The position numbers and the translations under genes are program-made. The notes under the pieces were generated by a model. The model was not told the origin of the DNA. It worked only from the letters and a program-made list of their open reading frames with translations, and did no database searches. Positions 14,828 to 22,332 of a stretch of DNA of 32,912 nucleotides are shown one piece after another (position 1 is the stretch's first letter; each line of letters starts with the position of its first letter). The DNA lies in contig JAGRCP010000101.1 of NCBI GenBank assembly GCA_020433455.1, forward strand, positions 24,525-57,436. Reading direction: 5' to 3'. This stretch comes from Caldilineaceae bacterium. GTDB taxonomy: Bacteria; Chloroflexota; Anaerolineae; Caldilineales; Caldilineaceae.

Positions 14828-16843
14828 TTATCCAAACCCGCCGCCGCCGCCGCCGCCACCGCCGCCGCCGCCGAAGCTGCCGCCGCCGCTCCAACCGCCG
14901 CCACCGCTCCAGCCGCCTCCGCCTCCGCTCGAGCCGGAGCTGGCCGGGCGACTGGTCATGGTGCTGCTGGCGGAGGAGAGCATGCTGCCCAGGCCCACGC
15001 TCATGGCGCTGAGGCTGGCGCCCATGCCGGCGCTGCCTTGACTCAGACCGCCGCCTAAGCCGCCGCCTTCACCGTTGCCGCCGCTCCAACCGCCGCCGGT
15101 GGGCATGCCGCCGCCCGCGGTAGTTGTGGAAGGTCCGTGCCACGGCGTACCGTAGTAATCGTGGTGGTACGGGCCGTACATGCTGGGTGACGGTACATAC
15201 CAGCCGGGCGCCGGCGCGTCTACCGCGGTGAACTTGCGGATGAATTCCTTGTCGAAGCCGAAGGCGATGGCGTAGGGCAGCCATTGATCCCAAATCTGCT
15301 TTTGGCGTTCGAGATCGGTGTATTTTTCTATGTTCTTCAAATAGGTGCGGAAAGCCTTCCAGCGGGCCGCGACTTCAGACCCCTTGTCCGTTTTACGCGG
15401 CATAGCATGGGCCAGGATAATCATGCCGATGGCGGTAACGCCCATGCCCAGGCCCGGCAGGATCGCCATGGGCGTCAACTCGCCGAAAACGCCGAGCAGC
15501 AGCACGCCCACAAAGATAGCGCCGAAAAGGCCGGAGATGCCCAACCCCACGTACAGGTTGCGAATTGTGGCCGGACTGCGGTTGAAAAAGCCTTCGCTCA
15601 CCACGGCATCGTAGAGATCTTTCTTGAGGCCGGGGATCTTGTTGTAGAACTTATTCTTCAAATCAGAAAGCTTGACCTCTTTTTTGCGGCCGAAGAGCGC
15701 ATCGATAACCTCTTGCTCGTACGGTCGCAACGCCGTGTCGTCCCGCTCCCGGCGATAGATAAAGTCGTAGCCGGTGCGGAAGAAGCCCTCTTCTTTTACT
15801 TCGGTAATGCTGATGGCCTTGCGCCGGGCCAGGTCCACCAGCGTGGCGACAATGTCCTGCATGTCGGCCTGTTCATCCAGCAGCGTCCCCACCAAACCCG
15901 GCGGCAGGTTGTCAGGCGGTTCCGGCAGGTAATCGGCGACCATGGAGACGGGCTTATCCCGGCCCCACATGTACCAGACTGCATAGAGCCCGGCCGGGCC
16001 GCCCAGGGTGAGGAGCAGGCCCAATGCGCCAAACAAGATCGCCGCGATGGGCCCCCAACGTGCGCGGTAAGCCAACTCTTCTTCACGCGCCGCGGCCGCG
16101 GCATCCGCCTGCTCCTGCCATGGCTGCACGGCTCCTTCGACCATGCCGGGGGTGAACTCCACCCGGGTTTCAAATTCCTCGCCCGGACGCAGGGTCTGGG
16201 TTAGGTCAAAGCGAATGGACGCGCCGTCTTCGGCCACGGTTGCTGTAGCCGCATCCCGCGCGTCCAGCTCGTTGATGTAAGCGGCGTATTGCTGCACCTG
16301 TGCGCCCTGGGGCAGCTCAACCGTGACGCTGCCCTCCTGCACGGGGAAGCTGCGATCGCCGTAGATGCCCTTCCACCAGACCTGGTCGCCGTCGCCGTAG
16401 TAGCGGAGGCCGCTGTGTACGGTATAGCTCAAAATGTAGGTGTCGCTTGCGTTTTGCAGGGGCGGAAAATACCAGCGAACGGCGTAGCTGTAGTTGCTCT
16501 CGTCTACCGTGAACGTATAGGGCTCTTCGCCCCACTCGGCTTGCGTATAGAGGTTGCCCTGGCCGTCGCTGAGCGTCCAGTTATCGATGTAGGAAAAGCG
16601 CGAGATGGGGATCTCCCGATAGCCGAAGGTGAATGAGCCCCGGGTGAAGAGGATGGTCTGGGCTTCGCTTACATCAAAGGTTCCGGAGGGATTTACGCGT
16701 AAGGTGACATCAAATCGCTCCCAGACCAGCGACTTGTCCTGGGCATGGGCAGCCGGTGCGGCCAGGAAAAAGCCGCAGAAGATCAAGCCGATGAGAAGGA
16801 AGAGGACCGCTGCCGGTGCATGCAGTCGTCTTTTGGTATGCAT
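14828..16843 (-). CDS. DUF2207-type membrane protein with Gly-rich C-terminus
   Basis: A 671-aa envelope protein. A signal peptide (residues 1-34, cleaved after AHA) precedes an extracellular beta-rich DUF2207-like domain (about 35-240). A membrane span lies at about 265-292. A cytosolic region (about 300-425, with 'LLDEQADMQDIVATLVDLA') follows, then two spans (about 431-454 and 458-480). A second cytosolic part has 'RWKAFRTYLKNIEKYT' and 'YAIAFGFDKEF', typical of the family. From about 570 the sequence is Gly/Ser-rich and the last ~35 residues are nearly all Gly/Ser/Trp (GGGGWSGGGSFGGG). AGGAG lies 7 bases before the ATG. It is the first gene of the SPFH cassette. The family has no proven biochemical role known to me. 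Confidence 0.9.
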   Translation of the reverse strand: MHTKRRLHAPAAVLFLLIGLIFCGFFLAAPAAHAQDKSLVWERFDVTLRVNPSGTFDVSEAQTILFTRGSFTFGYREIPISRFSYIDNWTLSDGQGNLYTQAEWGEEPYTFTVDESNYSYAVRWYFPPLQNASDTYILSYTVHSGLRYYGDGDQVWWKGIYGDRSFPVQEGSVTVELPQGAQVQQYAAYINELDARDAATATVAEDGASIRFDLTQTLRPGEEFETRVEFTPGMVEGAVQPWQEQADAAAAAREEELAYRARWGPIAAILFGALGLLLTLGGPAGLYAVWYMWGRDKPVSMVADYLPEPPDNLPPGLVGTLLDEQADMQDIVATLVDLARRKAISITEVKEEGFFRTGYDFIYRRERDDTALRPYEQEVIDALFGRKKEVKLSDLKNKFYNKIPGLKKDLYDAVVSEGFFNRSPATIRNLYVGLGISGLFGAIFVGVLLLGVFGELTPMAILPGLGMGVTAIGMIILAHAMPRKTDKGSEVAARWKAFRTYLKNIEKYTDLERQKQIWDQWLPYAIAFGFDKEFIRKFTAVDAPAPGWYVPSPSMYGPYHHDYYGTPWHGPSTTTAGGGMPTGGGWSGGNGEGGGLGGGLSQGSAGMGASLSAMSVGLGSMLSSASSTMTSRPASSGSSGGGGGWSGGGGWSGGGSFGGGGGGGGGGGGFG
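14838..14873. repeat. CCG trinucleotide repeat coding poly-Gly
   Basis: An almost pure (CCG)n tract, interrupted by one CCA, encodes the terminal poly-Gly of the DUF2207 protein on the minus strand. Copy number could change by slippage without loss of frame. Confidence 0.75.
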
Positions 16844-16955
16844 GAAACGCTCCTGTAGTAGAAGACGTCGGAGGAAGATTTGCCTGTTGCTGCGGGCAAG
16901 TCAATACGACAAGGGTATTACAAAAGAAGCGACATTGTCTGACATTTTACCAACA

Positions 16956-18185
16956 TCATGGCTGACGTTCAATCGACGTTTCCGTTACTTCCATTTCCGC
17001 CAATTGGGTTGCCGCCCAAAGCATGTCGTCATCCTGTGTTTCCAGCGGCGGCAGTTCCTCTAGGTCCATGAGCCCAAAGTGCTGCATGAACAGGTCGGTG
17101 ACGCCGTAGAGGATGGGCCGCCCCACCGTCTCCAGCCGCCCTACTTCCTCGATCAGTCCCCGCTGGATCAGCGAGCGCAGCACGCCTGCGCAATCTACGC
17201 CGCGTACGGCTTCCACCTGCAGGCGGGTGGCCGGTTGGCGATAGGCGATGACGGCCAATGTCTCCAGCGCCGGGCCGCTCAGCTTGGTAGTCAGGTCCAG
17301 ATTGAGGAAGTCTTCGATGGCGCCTGCTGTTTCGGGCGCAGTGACCAGCAGATAGCGGCCATCGCGATTTTGCAGGCGCAAGCCGCGTCCGTCCTGGCGA
17401 TACAGGCGATCCAGTCGCTGCAGCGTGGCGTGGATGGACTCCAGCGTGACGTTGAGCGCTTTGGCCAATTGCACCGCGTCCGGGGCCTCGTCGCTGACAA
17501 AGAGCAGGCTCTCTACAAGCTGGGTCAATCCCAGGCGGCGGCCATGAGATTCCACCATGATCTCCGCGGGCAGGCCGTTGCTTCCCTCCACAATCTCCAG
17601 TTCGGCCTGAACGAGGGGCCCCTCCGGTTCTTGGGTCGCAGCGTCGATTTCTTCGTCATCGACTTCCCTGCCGGCTGCGTCAGGCGAGACGGTATCCGCT
17701 TCCGCTTCATCGGAGAGGACGCTCGCCGCTTCCGCCGTAAGCACGTCGTCATCTTCTTGAAGCAGCAATACGTCATCCGCGCTGAATGGTTGCGACGAGG
17801 GGATTCCGCTTTCGCCCACGTCGGGCGCAGCTTGTTCCGGCGCGTCGCTGATCGGGGCGGCGCCTTCTTCCCTTTCTTCCTCTTCGTCTTCTTCGGTGCG
17901 CACTGCCGGGCTTTCTTTGGCGCGTTCAAGGGAGGAAGCCTCTGTAAATTCTTCCCGCGCCGCAATATTCAGGTCATCAACAAAAGGGGCTGTTTCTGCT
18001 GTCGGGCTTTCATCTATTTGCTGTATTTCTTCCATTGCGTCCTTTTTTTTCATTCCCTGCTCCCCTTCTTCTCGCCTGTTTTCCATCTCTCCGATGAGCA
18101 CCGGCCCTGATTCGCCTGTAAAGGACGCCCGCCAGAAGACGCGGAAATTATGGGCCGTCACGCGGAGGAAGCGGCGAATAGGCAT
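16956..18185 (-). CDS. scpB: segregation and condensation protein B with long acidic N-terminal extension
   Basis: ScpB works with ScpA and SMC to condense and segregate the chromosome. The conserved core (about residues 219-395 of 409) has two winged helices: 'LVESLLFVSDEAPDAVQLAKAL', 'LSGPALETLAVIAYRQPATR' and 'RGLIEEVGRLETVGRPILYGVT', the last two being family hallmarks. The first ~215 residues are acidic and low-complexity (EEDEEEEREEG) and are not part of the usual ~200-aa protein. Start choice is open. The ATG at 18185 is 6 bp after the AmaP-like stop, with GGAG 10 bases upstream. The ATG at 18053 (MKKKDAM) has GGGGAG 6 bases upstream. scpA is not in the window. Function from the core is secure. 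Confidence 0.92.
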   Translation of the reverse strand: MPIRRFLRVTAHNFRVFWRASFTGESGPVLIGEMENRREEGEQGMKKKDAMEEIQQIDESPTAETAPFVDDLNIAAREEFTEASSLERAKESPAVRTEEDEEEEREEGAAPISDAPEQAAPDVGESGIPSSQPFSADDVLLLQEDDDVLTAEAASVLSDEAEADTVSPDAAGREVDDEEIDAATQEPEGPLVQAELEIVEGSNGLPAEIMVESHGRRLGLTQLVESLLFVSDEAPDAVQLAKALNVTLESIHATLQRLDRLYRQDGRGLRLQNRDGRYLLVTAPETAGAIEDFLNLDLTTKLSGPALETLAVIAYRQPATRLQVEAVRGVDCAGVLRSLIQRGLIEEVGRLETVGRPILYGVTDLFMQHFGLMDLEELPPLETQDDDMLWAATQLAEMEVTETSIERQP

Positions 18186-18191
18186 GGCGAG

Positions 18192-18752
18192 CTAGCTCCA
18201 TTCGGGATCGTAAGGCGCATAGCGCAACTGTACATCCAGCCTGCCCAGCTTGAGCCCCATATCCTGCTCGATGATGTCGCGGGTGACTTCCACTACCTCA
18301 TCGGTCTTCATGGGCACATCGACGTTGGGCGCGGTCTCCACCTCCAGGCGGATGTCTACAGCGCCGCCCCGGGACTTGACGCTGGGGATCACCGTGACGA
18401 TCTCGGCGAGTTGATCCAGATGCCACTCCAGCCGGCGGCCGATGCTGTCCGTGTCCAGTTCCACCGAGCCGCCCTCAACCGTGCGCACGCGTACGCCGCG
18501 CCGGCGTCCTGTCCACAGTTCCGTAATGAGCAACGTCCCGAACAGGGCGACGGCGCCCACCACCACGGCGATTTGACCAATGACAAAATTGGCGCTGTTC
18601 TCCTCTTGCCAGCCGGTCAGTTGGGCCAGCCGGCCGTCCAAAAAAAGTTGGGCCTGGGCCAGCGCACGAAAAGGCATCACCGCGACGTAACAGATGAGGA
18701 GCAACAGGAAAAGCCACAGCAACGCGGCGACAATTCGATTCAACAGATTCAT
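18192..18752 (-). CDS. AmaP-like alkaline-shock membrane anchor protein
   Basis: A 186-aa protein. Two hydrophobic spans (about residues 7-27 and 55-80) flank an external loop. The C-terminal part (about 85-180) has alternating strands and one long helix, like Asp23/AmaP proteins: 'LEWHLDQLAEIVTVIPSVKS', 'DIRLEVETAPNVDVPMKTD', 'EVTRDIIEQDMGLKL'. In Gram-positive bacteria AmaP tethers Asp23 to the membrane; no asp23 gene is seen here. The product ends 6 bp before the long scpB start, so the two are probably co-transcribed. No Shine-Dalgarno is evident. The family call rests on layout and motif feel, not on a search. Confidence 0.7.
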   Translation of the reverse strand: MNLLNRIVAALLWLFLLLLICYVAVMPFRALAQAQLFLDGRLAQLTGWQEENSANFVIGQIAVVVGAVALFGTLLITELWTGRRRGVRVRTVEGGSVELDTDSIGRRLEWHLDQLAEIVTVIPSVKSRGGAVDIRLEVETAPNVDVPMKTDEVVEVTRDIIEQDMGLKLGRLDVQLRYAPYDPEWS

Positions 18753-18789
18753 AGCAATAACCAGTGAGGCGAAATGGATAGTTGGCCCG

Positions 18790-18795
18790 ATTATA
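18790..18795 (-). promoter_or_regulatory. -10 element for the AmaP-scpB pair
   Basis: A perfect TATAAT is present on the minus strand 37 bp upstream of the AmaP-like ATG. No convincing -35 hexamer lies at 16-18 bp, so confidence is limited. Confidence 0.4.
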
Positions 18796-18818
18796 CATCA
18801 CCAGGCGACCGGGGCGTG

Positions 18819-18888
18819 ATTGGGTGATTGGTTAATTGGGTAACTGGCTGATTGGATGACTTGTCATCAGTCATCAAGTCAACCAATC
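18819..18888. repeat. GATTGG repeats and a 14-bp stem spanning the YfhO-like stop
   Basis: GATTGG-type units recur through 18819-18858. A 14-bp inverted repeat with one mismatch then pairs 18850-18863 with 18875-18888 around an 11-nt loop. The right arm covers the last codons and stop of the minus-strand YfhO-like gene. There is no T-run after it on the minus strand, so termination would not be classical. Confidence 0.5.
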
Positions 18889-21623
18889 AACCGCGCAACC
18901 CAAAACAGCGCAACCGTCAGCAGCATGCCCAGTCCGGCCAGGAGGAGTCCCGTGAGCCAGCCTGTGGGCTGATAGCGCAGAATAACCGTGTGCTCGCCGG
19001 CGGGGAGCGGTACGCCGCGGAAGAGATAGTTAGCAGGCAGGACCGGCGCGGCCTGACCGTCCACCGTCGCTTGCCAGCCTGGGTAGTACGTGTCGGTCAG
19101 GACGAGGAGCCCGGCCGCGTCGCTCCGGGTGCGTACCTCCACCCGCTCCGGCCGGTAGGTGATGATCTCCGCTCTGCCCGCGTCGGAGTCGGCTTGCGGA
19201 GAAAAGTCGGCCGGGAGATCGCCTTCCAGCGCAGGCTTGCCCAGAGCGGCGCTGACATCCTCCTCCAGATAGGCCAGGGCTTCCTCGGGGTCGCCCACCG
19301 GCTGCCAATCGGAAAGAAGGCGGGCCCGGGGCGTGACGGCTTCGTTGCGGTAAATTTTCACGTCGCCGCTGTGGACCAGGGAAAATGCGCCCCGGTCCGA
19401 TGGGAGGAGGGGCGTAAACATGCCCGTCCGCGCGTCGACCAGCGTCACCGCGCGGATGACGACATCGCGGTCGTCGGCCAGGCGGGTTACGATCAGGCCC
19501 TCGGGCGCAAGGGGCGCGGCAAGAGACAGGCGCGCCAAATATTCCTGCTCCCCCTTCTCCACATCCCGATAGGCGATCTCCGCGCCGGCGGCCGCGGCTG
19601 CCGGGCTGTCCAGGCGCGGGTCGGCCCACGCCGCACCCGGCTCATGGCCCGCGTTGATGGTGAGCGTCTCCGTGATCGCGCCGTTGTGCAGGACGTCCAC
19701 CCGCGCGATTGGGCGATTGGGGCCCGGCGCATCCTCCCCCGCAACAAAACCGATAACGTTGATATGGGTCGCTTCAAAGGCGATGGGCGCGTCAATGGTC
19801 ACGGCGGGCAGTTCATCCGTCAGGCGCGCGCCGATCTGCCGGTCATAGTAGACGTCATCGTACCAGAGGTCCCGGACCTTGTCGGTGATGATGTGCTCTA
19901 CGTTGAAAAGGGTCAGGCGGTCAGCCGGCGGCATCTCGTCGATCTGCTCGCGCAGGCGGCCGTCGGGCACCAGCTCCTCGGGCGGAATAAAGAGAGTCAG
20001 GCTGCGGAGGTAGCGCTGGAGGGGCAGCACGCCGCCGTCAAAGCCGTCTACCGCCGGCACGCGCCACAACAGCGGCAAATTTGGTGCCAGAATTTCCTGG
20101 GATTTCTGGGCGATGACCAGCTGGCGAAAGGCCCGCTCATCCAGCGCCGCGTGGTCGCCCTGCGCCAGAATGCGGTGGTAGTCGGCCATGTCGCCGGGGT
20201 CAAAGGTGAGCGCGCTCATGCTCAGAAAGCGTCCGGCCGCGTCGGGATGATCCCCGCGATCCGCAGCTGTGAGCAGATGCGCGGGCGCAGTGCGCAAGCC
20301 ATAGACCGCATCGGGCGCGGTGGTTTGGGTGTGGGGCAACGCCCGCGCGGCCAGCAGCAGTTCAACGCCCGTGAGGCCGACGAGGAAAACGGGCGCTAAT
20401 GTCCGCATCCGAGGCCCATGTTTTTGCAGGGCCTCTGCGCCTATACCGGCCAGCACGGCCATCCCCAGGGTGTAGAGCATCATCCAGCGCGCGGGCGCGC
20501 GGAAGAGATCGAAGCCGGGCACGATTTTGTAGAAGGCATAATAGGCGGGATTCCAGCGCCCCGCGGCCAGAAAGAGCCCCAATCCGGCAAAGAGCAAGCC
20601 AAAGGTCCGGCTCCCTCCCCGCCCGCGCCACGCGCCCAGCAGGGCCAGGAGCATTCCCGCGACGCCCACGTACGCCACAAATTCGGTGTAGCCTTCCGTG
20701 GCGAAGACGACGCCCAGATCGGCCAGGCCATAGGAGGGGAAGAGGGTCCAAAACAGGTACAGGGGTTTGAGGCTGAAGCTGCCGGCCTCGCTGTAGGAGA
20801 GGCCGCCGCTGCGCAGGCCCAACCCGCTTAGTTCCAGGGTGGGCAGAAGTTGGGGCGCGGCCAGGAGCGCGCCCAGGATCACGCCGCCGCCGTATGTAAG
20901 CAGGCCGGGCGCTATGCTGCGCAAAGCCCGGCCCGGCGCGCGCAGCGTGACCCGATCAACCAAGGGCCAAATGCTCCAGACGCCCGCGGCCAGGAGGTTG
21001 ATGTAGACGGATTGGGTGTGACCGGCCAGGAGCATGAGCGCAGTAAGGAGCCCGAACAGAGCGGCGCTCTGCGCCATCCGGGCGCGCTTTTCCTGTACGT
21101 TCTCCAGCACGAGAATGAGCCAGGGCAGCCAGGCCACGCCGTTCAGTTGGTTGATGTGGCCGACTAATCCGCCCACGAAACCGCTTCCGGCCAGAATCAC
21201 GCCGGTGGTGAGGGCGGCAAAAAAGCCGTAGCCCCAACGGCGCATGAGGGCATAGCCGCCCAACCCCAGAAGCCACGTGTGGAGGGCCGCGCTCCAGTAG
21301 ATCTGCCTGGTGACGGGCAGCCAGCTCAAGGGCCAATGAAGGGGGTAGAGGACCGCGGCCTGGGGATTGGCCAGGAAGGGCGCGCCCATAAAAATATAGG
21401 GATCCCAGAAGGGGATGCGGCCTTCCCGCAGCGCGGCCGCGGCGTAATCGCGGTAGGGATAGAAGTAGTGGAGTATGTCGCCCCCGGCCAGCACCCGGTT
21501 GGTGAAGAGCAGCCGGGCAAAGAGGGCCAGGACAAAGAGGAGCAGGACCAACGCCGCGCCGCCGGCGCGGATTCGCGCCGGGCGCAGACGGGAGGAAGGC
21601 GACGAAACGTGAGAACCGGACAT
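18879..21623 (-). CDS. YfhO-like polytopic membrane protein
   Basis: A 914-aa protein with an N-terminal span (about residues 20-42) and roughly ten more spans to about residue 420, with one span at the extreme C-terminus. Landmarks are DILHYFYPYRDYAAAALREG (an acidic first loop typical of GT-C-like enzymes), 'PFWDPYIFMGAPFLANPQAA', 'GHINQLNGVAWLPWLI', and near the end 'LTDTYYPGWQATVDGQ' with 'LPAGEHTVILRYQP', both hallmarks of the YfhO family. Some members modify envelope polymers with sugars; this one may do so, but donor and acceptor are unknown. No Shine-Dalgarno precedes the ATG; a weak promoter so close that the mRNA might be nearly leaderless is noted separately. Confidence 0.88.
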   Translation of the reverse strand: MSGSHVSSPSSRLRPARIRAGGAALVLLLFVLALFARLLFTNRVLAGGDILHYFYPYRDYAAAALREGRIPFWDPYIFMGAPFLANPQAAVLYPLHWPLSWLPVTRQIYWSAALHTWLLGLGGYALMRRWGYGFFAALTTGVILAGSGFVGGLVGHINQLNGVAWLPWLILVLENVQEKRARMAQSAALFGLLTALMLLAGHTQSVYINLLAAGVWSIWPLVDRVTLRAPGRALRSIAPGLLTYGGGVILGALLAAPQLLPTLELSGLGLRSGGLSYSEAGSFSLKPLYLFWTLFPSYGLADLGVVFATEGYTEFVAYVGVAGMLLALLGAWRGRGGSRTFGLLFAGLGLFLAAGRWNPAYYAFYKIVPGFDLFRAPARWMMLYTLGMAVLAGIGAEALQKHGPRMRTLAPVFLVGLTGVELLLAARALPHTQTTAPDAVYGLRTAPAHLLTAADRGDHPDAAGRFLSMSALTFDPGDMADYHRILAQGDHAALDERAFRQLVIAQKSQEILAPNLPLLWRVPAVDGFDGGVLPLQRYLRSLTLFIPPEELVPDGRLREQIDEMPPADRLTLFNVEHIITDKVRDLWYDDVYYDRQIGARLTDELPAVTIDAPIAFEATHINVIGFVAGEDAPGPNRPIARVDVLHNGAITETLTINAGHEPGAAWADPRLDSPAAAAAGAEIAYRDVEKGEQEYLARLSLAAPLAPEGLIVTRLADDRDVVIRAVTLVDARTGMFTPLLPSDRGAFSLVHSGDVKIYRNEAVTPRARLLSDWQPVGDPEEALAYLEEDVSAALGKPALEGDLPADFSPQADSDAGRAEIITYRPERVEVRTRSDAAGLLVLTDTYYPGWQATVDGQAAPVLPANYLFRGVPLPAGEHTVILRYQPTGWLTGLLLAGLGMLLTVALFWVARLIG

Positions 21624-21632
21624 GATAGCGGG

Positions 21633-21661
21633 ATTGTGGATTCTCGCCGGGAAATTGTCAA
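21633..21661 (-). promoter_or_regulatory. weak promoter, possibly leaderless, for the YfhO-like gene
   Basis: On the minus strand a perfect TTGACA (21656-21661) is followed after 17 bp by CACAAT (21633-21638). Transcription would start only about 3 nt before the ATG at 21623, which fits the absence of a ribosome site. The -10 is poor. Confidence 0.3.
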
Positions 21662-21685
21662 TTACGCCGCTATCTGCTACGGCTT

Positions 21686-21714
21686 TTGACAGATAAAATG
21701 ACCGGGTCTATACT
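21686..21714 (+). promoter_or_regulatory. near-consensus sigma-70 promoter ahead of the gatC leader
   Basis: A perfect -35 TTGACA (21686-21691), a 17-bp spacer and -10 TATACT (21709-21714). This is the best housekeeping promoter in the window. Transcription should start near 21721, more than 300 bp before gatC. Confidence 0.75.
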
Positions 21715-21720
21715 GGCGGG

Positions 21721-21911
21721 CATGATGAACCATCTGTCCGTATTCGTCGCGAATATCGCCAATCGCGCCGCTGCGCAGGCTGCGGCGGCAGCTAGCTGCG
21801 TGTTGCGGTAGGGACGGAAGTCCGCCGCAGCACGATTCTGCGGCGTAGGTTATGGGCCAATCTGTACGATTTGCAACGCCGTGGAAGCTTCCACGGCGTC
21901 TTTCATTTTTT
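21721..21911 (+). ncRNA. candidate structured small RNA or gatCA attenuator leader
   Basis: The ~190-nt transcript runs from the near-consensus promoter to an intrinsic terminator and has no credible ORF. By eye it can form TATTCG/CGAATA (21741-21755), a 12-bp palindrome GCAGCTAGCTGC (21788-21799), and a two-part hairpin TGCGG/CCGCA enclosing GGAC-GGAA-GTCC with a GNRA-type tetraloop (21804-21829). CCGCAG (21825-21830) can instead pair with CTGCGG (21838-21843), so these two folds exclude each other. It may be a free sRNA, a 6S-like RNA by size, or a leader whose terminator controls gatCA. No known riboswitch consensus was recognised. Its reality rests on promoter plus terminator. Confidence 0.5.
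21876..21911 (+). terminator. intrinsic terminator 117 bp before gatC
   Basis: A perfect 24-bp palindrome at 21876-21899 (10-bp stem closing an AGCT loop) is followed by C and then TTTCATTTTTT (21901-21911). Lying upstream of gatC on the same strand, it must either end a separate RNA or act as an attenuator. Confidence 0.85.
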
Positions 21912-22028
21912 GGTCCGGCGGGCGCAATGCGCCAATGCATCCAAATCAATTGGGCGTCTTCAAGCTCAGCGGGGGCGTCCGCTTTACTGACCACTGATCA
22001 TCCGACTGATTATCTGAGAGGAAGCCTT

Positions 22029-22319
22029 ATGCGCTTATCACCCGATGACGTGCGCCACGTGGCGGAGCTGGCCAAGCTCAGCCTGACCGCGGAAGAGGCG
22101 CAAGAGTATGCTGAACAATTGTCGGATATTCTGGAGTACGCAGACGCGCTCAAGGAGATCGACACCACGGGCGTGGCACCCACGCCCTACGTGTTGCCCC
22201 TGACCAGCGTCATGCGCGAAGACGAGCCGCATGACGGCCTCAGTAATGAGGAAGCCCTGGCCAATGCGCCTGATGCCGCAGACGGCTTTTTCCGGGTCAA
22301 AGCTTATTTTGGGGAGTAA
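22029..22319 (+). CDS. gatC: aspartyl/glutamyl-tRNA amidotransferase subunit C
   Basis: A 96-aa small subunit that stabilises GatA-GatB and helps convert Glu-tRNA(Gln) and Asp-tRNA(Asn) to the amidated forms. Typical features are 'LSPDDVRHVAELAKLSLTAE' at the N-terminus, 'QLSDILEYADALKEIDT' and the terminal 'DAADGFFRVKAYFGE'. The frame is open further upstream, but AGAGGA lies 7 bases before this ATG and family length fits. gatA starts 13 bp after the stop. The leader contains the terminator and possible RNA described above. gatB is not in the window. Confidence 0.96.
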   Translation: MRLSPDDVRHVAELAKLSLTAEEAQEYAEQLSDILEYADALKEIDTTGVAPTPYVLPLTSVMREDEPHDGLSNEEALANAPDAADGFFRVKAYFGE

Positions 22320-22332
22320 CCGCGGGAGAATC

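Noticed and set aside
18852-20399. 515-codon plus-strand frame
   Set aside because: Antisense to the YfhO-like gene, with no recognisable domain, no ribosome site and no terminator.
21804-21830. Resemblance to the glutamine (glnA) riboswitch string GGGACGGAAGT
   Set aside because: The match stops after a few bases, and here GGAC/GTCC simply closes a GGAA loop; the rest of the aptamer is not seen. A T-box was also considered, but no T-box consensus sequence is present.
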